Source: Hyphomicrobiales bacterium (GTDB taxonomy: Bacteria > Pseudomonadota > Alphaproteobacteria > Rhizobiales > Rhizobiaceae). Taken from it: a DNA stretch of 64,000 nt. The stretch lies in assembly GCA_900467185.1 (NCBI GenBank), contig UBPA01000018.1, forward strand, positions 62,001 through 126,000, in the 5' to 3' direction. The position numbers were made by a program, and so were the translations under genes. This document shows positions 63,892 to 64,000 of this stretch, one piece after another (the stretch's first letter is position 1; every line of letters starts with the position of its first letter). Under the pieces are notes generated by a model. The model made no database searches and was not told where the DNA came from. It saw nothing but the letters and a program-made list of their open reading frames with translations.

Positions 63892-64000
63892 TCAGCCGCG
63901 CTTGCGGAAGCGATAGAAATGCATGCGGGTGTCGCCGAACTGGCGGATGTCGAGCGTCTCGAAATCGGGGCCGACCATCGGCGTCACATCGGCGCGTTCC
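63892..64000 (-). CDS. C-terminus of a probable RsmD 16S rRNA methyltransferase (5' part outside window)
   Basis: 36 codons only, ending in TGA at 63892. The residues DFETLDIRQFGDTRMHFYRF resemble the C-terminal strand pair of RsmD (LDxRxYGDTxxxFYR). In several Rhizobiaceae rsmD precedes a patatin gene, which fits. The fragment is too short for certainty. Confidence 0.5.
   Translation of the reverse strand, partial: ERADVTPMVGPDFETLDIRQFGDTRMHFYRFRKRG

Noticed and set aside
1-64000. tRNA, rRNA, insertion sequence or prophage genes
   Set aside because: No tRNA T-loop signature with flanking stems, no rRNA-like stretch and no transposase, integrase or phage structural protein was seen on either strand.

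Overview
The window is GC-rich chromosomal DNA from an alphaproteobacterium, most likely a Rhizobiales member of the Rhizobiaceae type. Pointers are the split F0 ATP synthase operon (atpI-atpB-atpE-b'-b), rhizobial small families (DUF2093, DUF4170, DUF2007), three copies of a RIME-like mosaic repeat, an EcfG-type general-stress promoter, and the content of the ispB/trmN-like/sppA/glyQ/glyS and mutL/lpxK/waaA/cysQ/pmbA neighbourhoods. I found no tRNA, rRNA, CRISPR array, prophage or complete insertion sequence.

Layout. 1-5062: the end of ubiA, a HemJ/CopD-like membrane protein, then a translationally coupled pair made of a PotD-like periplasmic binding protein and a membrane GGDEF-EAL protein. 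The pair resembles the NspS/MbaA polyamine-sensing c-di-GMP system of Vibrio and is the most interesting unit here. 5457-7530: purD, an unknown exported protein and a clear terminator. 7552-19209: mostly minus strand, holding DUF523, glyS (enlarged by an in-frame RIME-like repeat and an odd-codon segment), DUF2207, a class-I-like aroA, lemA, glyQ, a small membrane protein, sppA, a tRNA1(Val)-type methyltransferase and DUF2007. A parDE toxin-antitoxin pair and a tiny plus-strand ORF interrupt this block. 19319-27515: ispB, a secreted TPR protein, ispE, moaB, a glycosyltransferase, a PA0069-type radical SAM protein, rnhB and a LysE exporter.

27754-30802: the F0 operon with a strong promoter and a terminator. 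31064-34766: a SleB cell-wall hydrolase, a small secreted Cys protein, a LuxR-type regulator and a truncated NmrA-like remnant. 34792-39347: kup, corA and a cysteine-free Mrp/ApbC. 39731-41330: two tandem LuxR-type proteins without the usual AHL-binding residues. 41513-47761: an IclR regulator divergent from a five-gene De Ley-Doudoroff type operon (SDR dehydrogenase, dgoK, dgoA, SMP-30 lactonase, IlvD/Edd dehydratase), with a candidate operator and a terminator. 47763-48498: a PRC-barrel protein behind an EcfG-type promoter. 48540-51987: a GNDEF-EAL protein and a PAS-PAS-REC-REC protein with no kinase core. 52517-64000: mutL, DUF2093, lpxK, a HAD phosphatase, waaA, DUF4170, a CysQ-like phosphatase, pmbA/tldE, a Kef antiporter, a patatin and the tail of a probable rsmD.

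Themes: envelope building (lpxK, waaA, SleB, sppA, lemA, ispB), central housekeeping (glyQ/S, purD, atp F0, mutL, rnhB), and sensory c-di-GMP proteins whose ligand may be a polyamine. Long open frames opposite glyS, kup, ilvD-like, pmbA and the TPR gene are GC-rich antisense shadows and are not annotated.
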